From positions 1 to 22,878 of the IMG/VR virus record IMGVR_UViG_3300000956_000091: a DNA stretch of 22,878 nucleotides; one strand, given 5' to 3'. Under the pieces are notes generated by a model. It worked only from the letters and a program-made list of their open reading frames with translations. It was not told the DNA's origin and did not search any database. Source of the stretch: a virus. Positions 13,000 to 19,747 of the stretch are shown here, in pieces (the stretch's first letter is position 1; the number at the start of each line of letters is the position of its first letter). Position numbers and translations under genes: made by a program.

Positions 13000-13200
13000 T
13001 CAGCGACCCCCTGCGTTCAGTCGTTCGATGCGCCGGACCTCCTGCAAGTCTGCCGTAGCCGCGGCCAGATGGTCGAGCGCGCTGTCGACCTTCGTGATCG
13101 ACTCGTCGTGCGCGGGCCGGATCGCCCCGATCTCGTCTTCGAGACGCTTCAGGTTCTCGTCGCGCCCCGACACCGTGTCGCGCTCCTTCTCGTCGGTCAC
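13000..13200 (-). CDS. 66-residue coiled-coil protein
   Basis: 66 residues from a GTG overlapping the upstream stop by 4 nt. Highly charged and helical throughout (DENLKRLEDEIGAIRP, SALDHLAAATADLQEVRRIE), without a membrane helix. It probably pairs with the membrane-anchored coiled-coil protein encoded just upstream. Function unknown. Confidence 0.65.
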   Translation of the reverse strand: MTDEKERDTVSGRDENLKRLEDEIGAIRPAHDESITKVDSALDHLAAATADLQEVRRIERLNAGGR

Positions 13201-13484
13201 GTTCGGCCTACCTTCGCGCGCTGTCGTGCGATGGTCGAGATCGCCGTCGCCGCCTGCTCAGTCGCCTCGGCCGCCTTCGCGCTTGCGGCAGTCTGCTCCC
13301 GCCACCCCGTGACCGCAACGGACGCGAGTTCCTCGGCCTTGTCGAGCTGCGCTTCGAGCTTCGCCTCGCGGGCATCGGCCCGCGTCCGCTCACGGTTGTC
13401 GGCGTCGAGATGCAGCTTCCACAGGATGCCGATAACGGTCGAGAGGGTCGAGAGTGCGACGATGAGCGCCTGCTCGAAGGTCAC
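13197..13484 (-). CDS. Membrane-anchored coiled-coil protein
   Basis: 95 residues from a GTG that overlaps the CAP gene stop by 4 nt; the longer frame to 13520 is unlikely. One N-terminal membrane helix (ALIVALSTLSTVIGILW), then a long charged coiled coil (RADAREAKLEAQLDKAEELA and on). Small phage proteins with this layout sit in lysis modules as holin-like or spanin-like proteins; this is inference from architecture. Confidence 0.68.
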   Translation of the reverse strand: MTFEQALIVALSTLSTVIGILWKLHLDADNRERTRADAREAKLEAQLDKAEELASVAVTGWREQTAASAKAAEATEQAATAISTIARQRAKVGRT

Positions 13485-14011
13485 GGACGCTGCGTGTTCG
13501 TGAACTCGACGGCTGCCCACTTCTTACAGAAGCTTCCGTCGGCCTCGCAGTTCGAGCTGCTCTTCGTCTTGAAGATGGCGACGCCGTATCGATCGTAGTC
13601 ACAGTTCCGGATCAGCGCCCGGTGCCCCGGCGAGTCGATCCAGCCGTTGACGATGCGCCGCGCGACGTCGCGATCGGGGAAGCTCGACACAGCGAGGATC
13701 TCGCCCGCCCCGTACGGCCTCGGGATGCCCGCCTCGGCGTAGAAGTCCCATATCCGGTGCCCGTCGTTGAACTGGTGCGCGATCCGGTCACGGAAGCCCA
13801 TGTCGTACGCCTTGAACTCGGCCGCGGCGTCGAGCTGCGCGTCGCGGTCGATGTTCCGGCCGCACGCCCGGAAGTGCTCGGTCAGCACCCGAGCAGCGAT
13901 CTCGTCGGCGACGTCGGCGTTCGTGGTGGCGTTGCGCCACGACAGCGCGATCGCTGAGCTTGCGAGCAGGACTGCCAGCGCACCCGCGAGCAGCGATGCC
14001 CGCCCGATCAC
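13481..14011 (-). CDS. CAP (SCP/TAPS) domain protein with N-terminal membrane/signal segment
   Basis: 176 residues from a GTG overlapping the previous stop by 4 nt. Residues 1-25 are a hydrophobic signal or anchor. The CAP fold is indicated by a first helix with H79 in HQFND, GAGEILA at 101-107 (E104) and GWIDSPGHR at 123-131 (H130), the usual cavity residues, and a final strand WAAVEFT. Four cysteines (50, 137, 155, 162) suggest disulfides outside the cytoplasm. CAP proteins are secreted and bind lipids, cell-wall material or ions in other systems. Location inside the packaging cluster is odd, and a role at the host envelope is likely. Confidence 0.8.
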   Translation of the reverse strand: MIGRASLLAGALAVLLASSAIALSWRNATTNADVADEIAARVLTEHFRACGRNIDRDAQLDAAAEFKAYDMGFRDRIAHQFNDGHRIWDFYAEAGIPRPYGAGEILAVSSFPDRDVARRIVNGWIDSPGHRALIRNCDYDRYGVAIFKTKSSSNCEADGSFCKKWAAVEFTNTQRP

Positions 14012-14118
14012 GTCTTCCGGCCGAGCTTCTTCGCGATCCGCGGCGGGATCGAGTGAGCCTTCGTCGGCTTACCCGTCTTCACGAACTTTCCCGACTTGCC
14101 GTGCTTCGCCTGCGCCAT
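14008..14118 (-). CDS. 36-residue basic protein
   Basis: 36 residues, too short for most gene finders, from ATG 14118 with AAGGAG upstream. More than a third of the residues are Lys, Arg or His (KHGKSGKFVKTGKPTKAHS, then IAKKLGRKT). It lies between the ATPase half of the terminase and the CAP gene, overlapping the latter by 4 nt. Likely a nucleic-acid-binding or structural peptide; no family recognised. Confidence 0.62.
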   Translation of the reverse strand: MAQAKHGKSGKFVKTGKPTKAHSIPPRIAKKLGRKT

Positions 14119-14123
14119 CGCCC

Positions 14124-14137
14124 GCTCCTTCCGGAGC
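14124..14137 (-). promoter_or_regulatory. Hairpin over the ribosome-binding site of the 36-residue gene
   Basis: GCTCC-GGAA-GGAGC is a 5-bp stem with a 4-nt loop, in the 20-nt gap after the terminase ATPase gene; the AAGGAG site is in its loop and arm. It mirrors the hairpin before the capsid gene. Chance formation is quite possible for so short a stem. Confidence 0.3.
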
Positions 14138-14138
14138 T

Positions 14139-14984
14139 TCAGTCGACCCGTTCGAGATCCGAGCCGGTCAGCTCCCGGTACTTCTGACCCGGCCGCCACG
14201 TCACCCCGTTCGGGATGGTCACGTCGGCCTCGACGATGGTACTCGACGATCGGGCGGCCATATGCAGCACCACGAAGCTTCCGGATTGCGCCGCGCTGTC
14301 GACGACGTCGGCTTCCGCCCACAGCGTGCCCGCGATGACCCGCCACCCGCCGGGCTTCAGCCGGGAGAACACCGAGCGCCTGATCCACACCTTCCGGGCT
14401 TCGAGCATCGTCTCGGACCGAGCCGTCGCTTCGTCGACCGCGTCGTCGATCACGACGCCGTTCGCCCGACGGCCGATGATCGCCCCGCCCGCCCCGACGA
14501 AGACGATCTGCGGATCTTTCGACTGCCGGAGCTGCCGGACCGGCCCCTTCAGGAACCGCCCGTCCGCGGACCAGCCTCGACGGTAGTCGGGCTCGACGCC
14601 GGGGAACACGGCACGCTGCTCGGGCGCCTGCTCGAACACGTTCGCGATCGTGTCGCCGTAGAGCTTGCCGAGCGTGTCCGTCGTCGTGACGCCGATGACC
14701 TGCTCGTTGTACCTGTGACCGAGGTAGAAGCTCGGGAAGATGATCGACGTGTAGGTCGACTTCGCGTGCCCCGGTGGAGCGATGATCACGAGCCGGGAGA
14801 TCAGCCCGTCGTACACGCCCTGCAGCGCGTCGAGCATGAGCACGTGGTGATCGGCGGGCTCGACCTCGAAGACGTGCCGCGAATACTCGAAGAGGCTACC
14901 CCGTGCCAGCCTTCGAGCGCGCTCTAGGCGTAGCCGTAGCTCGACGATCGCGTCGTGCCGTTCGCTCTCGTTCGCGTAGCCCAC
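14139..14984 (-). CDS. terL: Terminase large subunit, ATPase half
   Basis: 281 residues from a GTG. Contains the packaging-motor ATPase motifs: an adenine-side segment (RRLARGSLFEYSRHVFE), Walker A APPGHAKST at 69-77, Walker B GVVIDDAVDEATA with the acidic pair at 180-181, and a coupling motif AGTLW at 218-222. It powers DNA translocation into the head through the portal. The reading frame stops after WRPGQKYRELTGSDLERVD, just in the linker before the nuclease domain, which is encoded separately at 11287-12069. It overlaps the small terminase gene by 89 nt in another frame. Confidence 0.9.
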   Translation of the reverse strand: MGYANESERHDAIVELRLRLERARRLARGSLFEYSRHVFEVEPADHHVLMLDALQGVYDGLISRLVIIAPPGHAKSTYTSIIFPSFYLGHRYNEQVIGVTTTDTLGKLYGDTIANVFEQAPEQRAVFPGVEPDYRRGWSADGRFLKGPVRQLRQSKDPQIVFVGAGGAIIGRRANGVVIDDAVDEATARSETMLEARKVWIRRSVFSRLKPGGWRVIAGTLWAEADVVDSAAQSGSFVVLHMAARSSSTIVEADVTIPNGVTWRPGQKYRELTGSDLERVD

Positions 14985-15528
14985 TCAGCCGTTCCTCGAT
15001 CTCGTCGTCGTTCATGCCCTCGAAGCCCGAAGCTCCGAACAGTGGCGACCCGTCCTTGCCGGTGATCTCCTTGCGGTCCTGCCACCCGTCCCGGCGTCGA
15101 CGCAGCCATTCGAGCGCGGCTCGCCAGTCGCCCGGTACTCGCACCTGCCCCTCTCCTGCCGCGGCCTCGACCCGCGAGCGTGCGGCGGCGGCGATGATGA
15201 TGACCCGAGCGTGCTCGGCGTAGCTCTCGGCCGCCTCGATCTTGTGAGCATATCGAGAGTAGATCGTGTCAAGGCTGTCGAGCTTGTCGGCCTCGCCCTT
15301 CTCGATCCATTCGTAGTGGGTTCGGCGCGGGACGCCGCACAGCTCCGCGGCGACGAACGGCCGGTCGCCCATCCGCACGTACTTCGCGATCTTGTCGCCG
15401 AGCGACTCCGACAGGACGTTCGGCGTCTCGTACGGGCGCCCCTGAGCCACGAGAGCGACCTCGCGGTTCGGTCCGTGTCTCCGTGCCCGCTTCGAGCCCT
15501 TCGGTGGCGTAGCGGCCGTTCTAGGCAT
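14896..15528 (-). CDS. terS: Terminase small subunit
   Basis: 210 residues. Basic N-terminus, an HTH-like segment (GDRPFVAAELCGVPRRTHYEWIE), a helical oligomerisation region (YAHKIEAAESYAEHARVIIIAAAA) and the typical WRAALEWLRRRRDGWQDR motif, then an acidic stretch and a low-complexity Arg/Ala tail. It recognises phage DNA and controls the large terminase. The tail overlaps the start of the ATPase gene by 89 nt, which is long for this genome. No strong Shine-Dalgarno site before ATG 15528. Confidence 0.82.
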   Translation of the reverse strand: MPRTAATPPKGSKRARRHGPNREVALVAQGRPYETPNVLSESLGDKIAKYVRMGDRPFVAAELCGVPRRTHYEWIEKGEADKLDSLDTIYSRYAHKIEAAESYAEHARVIIIAAAARSRVEAAAGEGQVRVPGDWRAALEWLRRRRDGWQDRKEITGKDGSPLFGASGFEGMNDDEIEERLSGLRERERTARRDRRATATPRARSKAGTG

Positions 15529-15546
15529 GCTCAGAAGCTACCACGA

Positions 15547-15780
15547 TCAGACTCGCTCACGGTAGTCGCGGCCCGGCTTCGGCTTATTGCCGATATGCCA
15601 GCAGTCGCACACGCCGCAGATGTACGCCTGCATGTTCCCGGCGTTCGTGAAGTGGCTCGACCGGCGGGCGGCCTTCGCCTTCGCCTTCGTCGGGTAGGGC
15701 TTCTTCAGCTCGAAGTCGCCCCGGCGGTGCCCTAGCTCGCGCTCGACGATCATCTGATCGCGCAGCTTCCCGTTCACCAT
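15547..15780 (-). CDS. Small zinc-knuckle (CxxC..WHIG) phage protein
   Basis: 77 residues from ATG 15780, overlapping the upstream stop by 7 nt (the adjacent GTG 15777 would give 4 nt). Pattern: ELKKPYPTKAKAKAARRSS, then YICGVCDCWHIG with C55, C58 and H62 as probable zinc ligands. Proteins with a Tyr-Pro-Thr helix and a Cys-x2-Cys-x3-His-I/L-G end are common small phage proteins of unknown function, probably nucleic-acid binding. Confidence 0.72.
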   Translation of the reverse strand: MVNGKLRDQMIVERELGHRRGDFELKKPYPTKAKAKAARRSSHFTNAGNMQAYICGVCDCWHIGNKPKPGRDYRERV

Positions 15781-16025
15781 GCGATCAGGACCGGCTGCAG
15801 GCGAGCCCGGCCGCCGCCGGGGTGAAGCGCCGAGTCGTATCCACACTCAGCGCACAGCGTGTCGAGATGCCACAGGAAGCCGCGCTGATAGCTCGGGCAC
15901 GGCTCGGCGTAGGCATGTCGGCCCCGGTGAGCGCCGAGCGCGCAGGGTCGACACAGGACGCACTTCTTCGAGAACGTCGGGTTCGAGCAGCCCTCGGCAT
16001 GACAGAAGCCGTCACCCTTCGCCAT
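15774..16025 (-). CDS. Cysteine-rich putative zinc protein
   Basis: 83 residues from ATG 16025, overlapping the upstream gene by 14 nt. Eight cysteines (8, 13, 22, 25, 28, 43, 58, 61) in the pattern C-x4-C, CVLCRPC and CAECG, together with nearby His, point to two zinc sites. Not recognised. It may bind nucleic acid or a host protein. Confidence 0.68.
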   Translation of the reverse strand: MAKGDGFCHAEGCSNPTFSKKCVLCRPCALGAHRGRHAYAEPCPSYQRGFLWHLDTLCAECGYDSALHPGGGRARLQPVLIAW

Positions 16026-16443
16026 CGCTCGTCTCGGCGCGCAGCACGTCCATGTCGGCGAGCGCGGCACGGCTGCCGTCGTCCTTCACGAACGACATGA
16101 GCCCGGCGAACATGCCCGGCCCGAACCGGCCCTCGTACATACCCTCGATCGTCACGAAGCCCATGCCGTCGGTCGAGAGCTTGTCGAACCCGATGACCCG
16201 GCCCGTCTCGACCTCTTCGGCGTGCATGTGTTCGAGCTTCGTCGGCGCTGCGAACACGATCACCCGGTAGCGGGTGCCGGGGATCAGCTCGATCGGCACC
16301 ACTTCGCTCAGAAGCTTCTGCCACTCGGCCCGGAACTCCTGCAGGTCGACCGTGCTCCCCGGTTCGAGCTGATCCTGCAGGCGGCGGGCTCGGCGCGTCC
16401 GGGCGAGGAACGCCTCGCGGTCGGCCTCGAAGATGACGGTCAT
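16012..16443 (-). CDS. 143-residue protein of unknown function
   Basis: 143 residues from ATG 16443, which overlaps the upstream stop by 4 nt; a longer frame exists but conflicts with the upstream gene. An N-terminal helical segment (ADREAFLARTRRARRLQDQL) is followed by a beta-rich part (GTRYRVIVFAAP, GMGFVTIEGMYEGRFG). No motif recognised. Part of the accessory operon upstream of the packaging genes. Confidence 0.7.
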   Translation of the reverse strand: MTVIFEADREAFLARTRRARRLQDQLEPGSTVDLQEFRAEWQKLLSEVVPIELIPGTRYRVIVFAAPTKLEHMHAEEVETGRVIGFDKLSTDGMGFVTIEGMYEGRFGPGMFAGLMSFVKDDGSRAALADMDVLRAETSDGEG

Positions 16444-16688
16444 CGGTACGCCGCCTCGTCTCGATCGGGCACGAGCGCCTTCTCGGGCTTCGCCCCGAGC
16501 CCCTCTTCGAGCTGCCAGCGGAACATGCCCCGGCGGCCGCGCGCCGGATCTTTCACCCGGACCAGCTCGACCGTCCCGCCTGACGGCGCCTGCGCCGTGC
16601 CGACTTCGAGGATCTCGACCTTCCGGCCGTGGTACTCGACGATCTCGCCCGGCTTGAACGTCCGGGGCTTCGGAGCCTTCTTCGTCAT
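16440..16688 (-). CDS. 82-residue small beta-barrel-like protein
   Basis: 82 residues from ATG 16688. This start is chosen because GAGG is 8 nt upstream and the upstream gene's TGA overlaps it by 4 nt; ATG 16694 is an alternative but too close to the GAGG. The sequence (FKPGEIVEYHGRKVEILEVG, TVELVRVKD) suggests a KOW/SH3-like barrel, possibly for nucleic acid or protein binding. Function unknown. Confidence 0.68.
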   Translation of the reverse strand: MTKKAPKPRTFKPGEIVEYHGRKVEILEVGTAQAPSGGTVELVRVKDPARGRRGMFRWQLEEGLGAKPEKALVPDRDEAAYR

Positions 16689-16846
16689 CGCCATACCCTC
16701 GTGATACCGAGCGCAACGATCGTCGCCGCGGCAGCGATCGCCCATGCCAGCATGCCTCGCCAGTCGCCCACGAGCGCCGCCTGCCACTCGAAGATGACCA
16801 TCATCGCCAGCAGCGCCCACGTCGCCAGTTCGAGCAGGCGGGTCAC
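16685..16846 (-). CDS. 53-residue membrane protein
   Basis: 53 residues from a GTG that overlaps the upstream stop by 4 nt and ends overlapping the next ATG by 4 nt; the double coupling and the absence of stops support it. It has two hydrophobic helices (LLELATWALLAMMVIFEW and MLAWAIAAAATIVALGI) joined by a short loop (QAALVGDWRG). Too short and GTG-started, so easily missed. Size and topology would fit a small holin-like or regulatory membrane peptide; function unknown. Confidence 0.66.
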   Translation of the reverse strand: MTRLLELATWALLAMMVIFEWQAALVGDWRGMLAWAIAAAATIVALGITRVWR

Positions 16847-17217
16847 GAGTTCCTGAGCCGCTCGGGGTCGGCCAGCATGAACGCCTGATTAGCCACGTCA
16901 GCGGCCCGCTTGCGTAGCTCGTCGATGCCGACCGAGCCCTCGCGGAACCGCTCGTGCACGTATTCGAGATGGTCGACGGCTCGATCGAGCCGGTCGCGGC
17001 ACTCGTCGTCGCTGTAGCTCGCCCTCCACCCGGCGCCCCACCCGCGCCGGAGCCCGTCACGCATCCGCCGGAGCATGTCGGACGTCGAGCGGATCAGGAA
17101 CATCGCGACGGCGTCCCGGTCGAGCTTGTCCTGCTTCGTCGGCTTCTCGTCGACGGGCTCCTGCCCGCGCTGCGCCCGATCGTAGATCCCGTGCGCGGCC
17201 GGGTCGATCGGGTTCAT
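16843..17217 (-). CDS. 124-residue helical protein (ADVAN motif)
   Basis: 124 residues from ATG 17217. Mostly helical. The C-terminal RKRAADVANQAFMLAD stretch resembles the ADVANxAxMxAD motif of some phage MazG-like or nucleotide-binding proteins, with a preceding helix LDRAVDHLEYVHERFREG. That similarity is from memory and only local, so enzyme activity is not claimed. It overlaps both neighbours by 4 nt. Confidence 0.68.
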   Translation of the reverse strand: MNPIDPAAHGIYDRAQRGQEPVDEKPTKQDKLDRDAVAMFLIRSTSDMLRRMRDGLRRGWGAGWRASYSDDECRDRLDRAVDHLEYVHERFREGSVGIDELRKRAADVANQAFMLADPERLRNS

Positions 17218-17495
17218 GACGGCTTGACCTGAGCCTCGCCCGTCGGCACGAGAAGGCGCGGCTTCGACGGCAGCTCGATCCCGTCCGGGCGACGGCTCCG
17301 GGCGAGCTTCGCGGCATCGTAGAGCTGCGTCGCGATCAGCAGGAAGGCGGGGACGTCGTCGGGATCTTCGCCGAACTCACGCGGCACGATGATCCGGACC
17401 ACGCCGCCGCTCCGGGCGAGCTGATACTGCGCGACCATGCTGTCGCCCGACGGCTCGGGGAACTGCTCGGGAGCTTCGGGCTCCTTCCCCTTCAT
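17214..17495 (-). CDS. 93-residue protein of unknown function
   Basis: 93 residues, 4-nt overlaps on both sides. Charged Pro/Glu-rich N-terminus (MKGKEPEAPEQFPEP), then VVRIIVPREFGEDPDDVPAF and a helix (LLIATQLYDAAKLARSR). No known motif. Confidence 0.65.
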   Translation of the reverse strand: MKGKEPEAPEQFPEPSGDSMVAQYQLARSGGVVRIIVPREFGEDPDDVPAFLLIATQLYDAAKLARSRRPDGIELPSKPRLLVPTGEAQVKPS

Positions 17496-17797
17496 CGGTC
17501 GGTCCTGACGAGCCGCACGGTCGCGACGTAGCCGTAGTCGGCGAGCAGGTTCTTGATCGCCGTCTCGACGGCGTCGACCGTCATCGGGTCCGCGTCGCCG
17601 TCGAGGTTATTCCGCATGATGATCGTGCCCATCAGCGGCAGAACGATCGGCAGCTCCTTCGTCTCCTGCCCGGCGGCCTTGACCTGCTCGCCCGGATGGT
17701 CCGGGTCGCCCGGATGCAGCACTTCGATATCGCCCGTCACGGTGCCCTTCATCGGCTCGCTCCCGGCGTCGTCTGGCATCTCGTTCCCGTTCGTCAC
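17492..17797 (-). CDS. 101-residue protein of unknown function
   Basis: 101 residues from a GTG with GGAAGGAG just upstream; it overlaps the preceding stop by 4 nt. Disordered acidic N-terminus, then beta strands around GTIIMRNNLDGDADP and a C-terminal helix plus strand (VDAVETAIKNLLADYGYVATVRLV). Not recognised. Confidence 0.66.
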   Translation of the reverse strand: MTNGNEMPDDAGSEPMKGTVTGDIEVLHPGDPDHPGEQVKAAGQETKELPIVLPLMGTIIMRNNLDGDADPMTVDAVETAIKNLLADYGYVATVRLVRTDR

Positions 17798-18342
17798 TTC
17801 GCTCCTTCCGCCTTCGCCGGGTCGAACTTCGCCCCGCACTCAGGACACTCGATCAGCTTCGTCTTCCGGACCATCCGGCGGCTGTCGAGCTTCAGCGGCT
17901 TATCGAGTTCTGCGACCTCGCGTTCGAGATCCTCGACGTCGTCGAGATCCGCTCCGGTCGCCTCGAACAGCTCCCGGTCGGCCTGAAGCTCCTGCATGAG
18001 ATCGAGCAGCTCGGACGGCATGTTCCGCCCTCTGCCCGGTATCCAGTTGTCGGCGAGCATGATCGCCCTCGCAACGTCGTCGTCGACGTCGACGAAGTGC
18101 ACCGGCCCATTCGGTGCTCCGAGGCTTCGGAGTGCCTTCAGTTCCCCGTTCCCGACGATCACGTACCGGGTCGATCGCTGCGCGACCATCGCCCGCCACG
18201 TGCCGAACCGCCGGATCGACTCGGCGATCGCGCCGACGTCGTGCTCGCGGAAGTTCTCGGGATGCTCGATCAGGGTTGCGAGCGGGACGATCTCGACCGG
18301 CCACAGCTTCGAGACTTCGCCCCGCTCGATCACGTCCGTCAT
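17794..18342 (-). CDS. ParB/Srx-domain protein with C-terminal zinc knuckle
   Basis: 182 residues from ATG 18342. N-terminal ParB/sulfiredoxin-like fold: VEIVPLATLIEHPENFREHD, IAESIRRFGTW, YVIVGNGELKALRSLG, DVDDDVARAIMLADNW. In ParB the matching box binds CTP; in other members it is a nuclease or kinase-like fold. The C-terminus adds an acidic linker and LIECPECGAKFDP, a CxxC knuckle. No HTH is present, so it is not a full partition protein. Such proteins are common in phages next to terminase genes, with an unproven role in DNA modification or packaging. It overlaps the HTH gene by 4 nt. Confidence 0.8.
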   Translation of the reverse strand: MTDVIERGEVSKLWPVEIVPLATLIEHPENFREHDVGAIAESIRRFGTWRAMVAQRSTRYVIVGNGELKALRSLGAPNGPVHFVDVDDDVARAIMLADNWIPGRGRNMPSELLDLMQELQADRELFEATGADLDDVEDLEREVAELDKPLKLDSRRMVRKTKLIECPECGAKFDPAKAEGAK

Positions 18343-18584
18343 CGACTGAGCCTCGCCTCGATCTCGTGCCGGTTCATCCACACAGCCCGGATCGCCGACG
18401 TCTCACCGGACAGCCCGAGCTTCGCGTAGGCGAGCGTCATGTAGCCCCGCGCCGTGCTGACGCTGATCCCGACTGCGTCCGCGGCTTCCTGCATCGACCC
18501 GCTCTCGACCAGCGCCGCGAGCACGTCGAGCTGTCGCGGCGACAGCGGAAGCCCGCGCGGATCACGGCTCGCCGGGCCGCTCAT
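18339..18584 (-). CDS. Standalone LuxR/GerE-type helix-turn-helix protein
   Basis: 81 residues from ATG 18584. The core LSPRQLDVLAALVESGSM, AADAVGISVSTARGYMTLAY and KLGLSGETSAIRAVW is the LuxR C-terminal DNA-binding fold, with the sensory domain missing. It may regulate phage transcription, and is one possible partner for the operator repeats near 8.5 and 9.3 kb, though nothing links them directly. Confidence 0.82.
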   Translation of the reverse strand: MSGPASRDPRGLPLSPRQLDVLAALVESGSMQEAADAVGISVSTARGYMTLAYAKLGLSGETSAIRAVWMNRHEIEARLSR

Positions 18585-19036
18585 GCGTCGCGCAGCCGGA
18601 GGAACTTCACGACGCGGCTGTCGATCTTGATCGCCCCGCCGGACACCCGGTAGCCGAGCCCCATCGACGTCGAGTACGAGCCCTCGCGCCAGATCTCGAT
18701 CTTCCCGCCGAACGTGCCGTGCCAGCTCCCCGAGACGACGCGCTTCGTGAGCGAGATGTAGTTCCACGCCGTGCCGTTGTCGTCGGGGTCGAACGGGTAG
18801 CGGTCGAGCCGCACGTCGATCCGCGAGTCGGGCTCGGTTACGATGAGTCCGCTGACGCTGACATTCACGAAGTAGGTTCGGAAGTCGAGCAGCTCGTCGC
18901 CCGGCAGCATCGGCGGCGCGAAGTCGGGCTCGATCAGCCCGTCGAACCGCTTGACCTGCCACGGGTGCCACAGGCCATCCTCGGCCATCCCGACTTCTCG
19001 GTCCTTGTCGGTGATCGTCGGGTGGGTGGCGCTCAT
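18581..19036 (-). CDS. 151-residue protein of unknown function
   Basis: 151 residues, starting in a 4-nt overlap with the resolvase gene. The sequence looks mostly beta (LDFRTYFVNVSVSGLIVTEP, AWNYISLTKRVV, SWHGTFGGKIEIWR, VVKFLRLRDA). No family recognised. Confidence 0.7.
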   Translation of the reverse strand: MSATHPTITDKDREVGMAEDGLWHPWQVKRFDGLIEPDFAPPMLPGDELLDFRTYFVNVSVSGLIVTEPDSRIDVRLDRYPFDPDDNGTAWNYISLTKRVVSGSWHGTFGGKIEIWREGSYSTSMGLGYRVSGGAIKIDSRVVKFLRLRDA

Positions 19037-19440
19037 TCGATGACCTCCGAAGCTACGAACTCGGTGTACGGCTCCCGCGGCGACTGCGCGATCGCGAACG
19101 AGATCGACCGGATGACCCTGATCGAGTCGTCGAGCAGGATGCCAGCGGCCACGATGCCGTCAAGTTCCGGCTTGATCGAGCCGATCAGGTTGTCCCAATC
19201 CCGCACCGCCCGAGTGTGCACCCCGAAGACGACGGTCAGGTCGGCGAGCCGGAGCGGGCGCCACTTCAGCCCGTGCCGGGCCTCCCACTCATGCTTCGCC
19301 TGCTCGGCCGTGTGCGTCGTCGAGTTCTTCCACGTCTCGTTGTCCCGAGCGACCGAGCGCCAGTGTCGCCGGGCGTTCGCCGTCGGCGGGCGCCCCGGCA
19401 CGCGGATCGTGATCTCCTGCAGGATCGTCTCAGTCGCCAT
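19033..19440 (-). CDS. rusA: RusA-like Holliday junction resolvase
   Basis: 135 residues. Matches the RusA family: a strand ITIRVPGRPPTANARR, then VVFGVHT, VRDWDNLIGSIKPELDGIV and ILLDDS. The acidic residues D81, D83 and D104/D105 and K90 correspond to the RusA catalytic set. It would cut four-way junctions formed by recombination or replication before packaging. It overlaps the upstream gene by 11 nt. Confidence 0.85.
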   Translation of the reverse strand: MATETILQEITIRVPGRPPTANARRHWRSVARDNETWKNSTTHTAEQAKHEWEARHGLKWRPLRLADLTVVFGVHTRAVRDWDNLIGSIKPELDGIVAAGILLDDSIRVIRSISFAIAQSPREPYTEFVASEVIE

Positions 19441-19747
19441 CGAACAGCTCGTCCGCGAGCGACCCTAGTTCGTCGATCGTGATCGCCTTCTCGGGCTTGC
19501 CGATGCCCTCGCGCATCGGCCGAGCGTTCTCGCTCGCCGCGTTGAACAGCGCGTCGGCGCCGTGAACGGCCGCCTCGCTCTCAGCCTTCTCGACGTCGGA
19601 CAGAGACACCGCCTGCTGCTGTGTGACGAGCGCAAGCCCGTTCCGCCTGAGCGCGTCTTCGAGCGTCCTCCACGTCAGCTCGCCCGGAGCTTCGAGCGCC
19701 TCTCGGAGCGCGTGCTCGGCGGCGTACTGCATCGTCGGGCTAGTCAT
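19430..19747 (-). CDS. 105-residue helical protein of unknown function
   Basis: 105 residues from ATG 19747 (an in-frame ATG five codons on is an alternative). Helical and acidic at the C-terminus (AEHALREALEAPGELTWRTL, DVEKAESEAAVHGADAL, ELGSLADELFDGD). It overlaps the upstream zinc-ribbon gene by 8 nt. No known motif. Confidence 0.65.
   Translation of the reverse strand: MTSPTMQYAAEHALREALEAPGELTWRTLEDALRRNGLALVTQQQAVSLSDVEKAESEAAVHGADALFNAASENARPMREGIGKPEKAITIDELGSLADELFDGD

Noticed and set aside
12070-14138. Frameshift, intron or intein as the cause of the split terminase
   Set aside because: The halves are about 2.1 kb apart with several complete coupled genes between; each half has its own stop or start, and no intein or self-splicing intron signature or homing nuclease is seen there.
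15247-15270. Another GTCAAG operator copy near 15266
   Set aside because: Only a single half-site is present, inside the small terminase gene, without a promoter.
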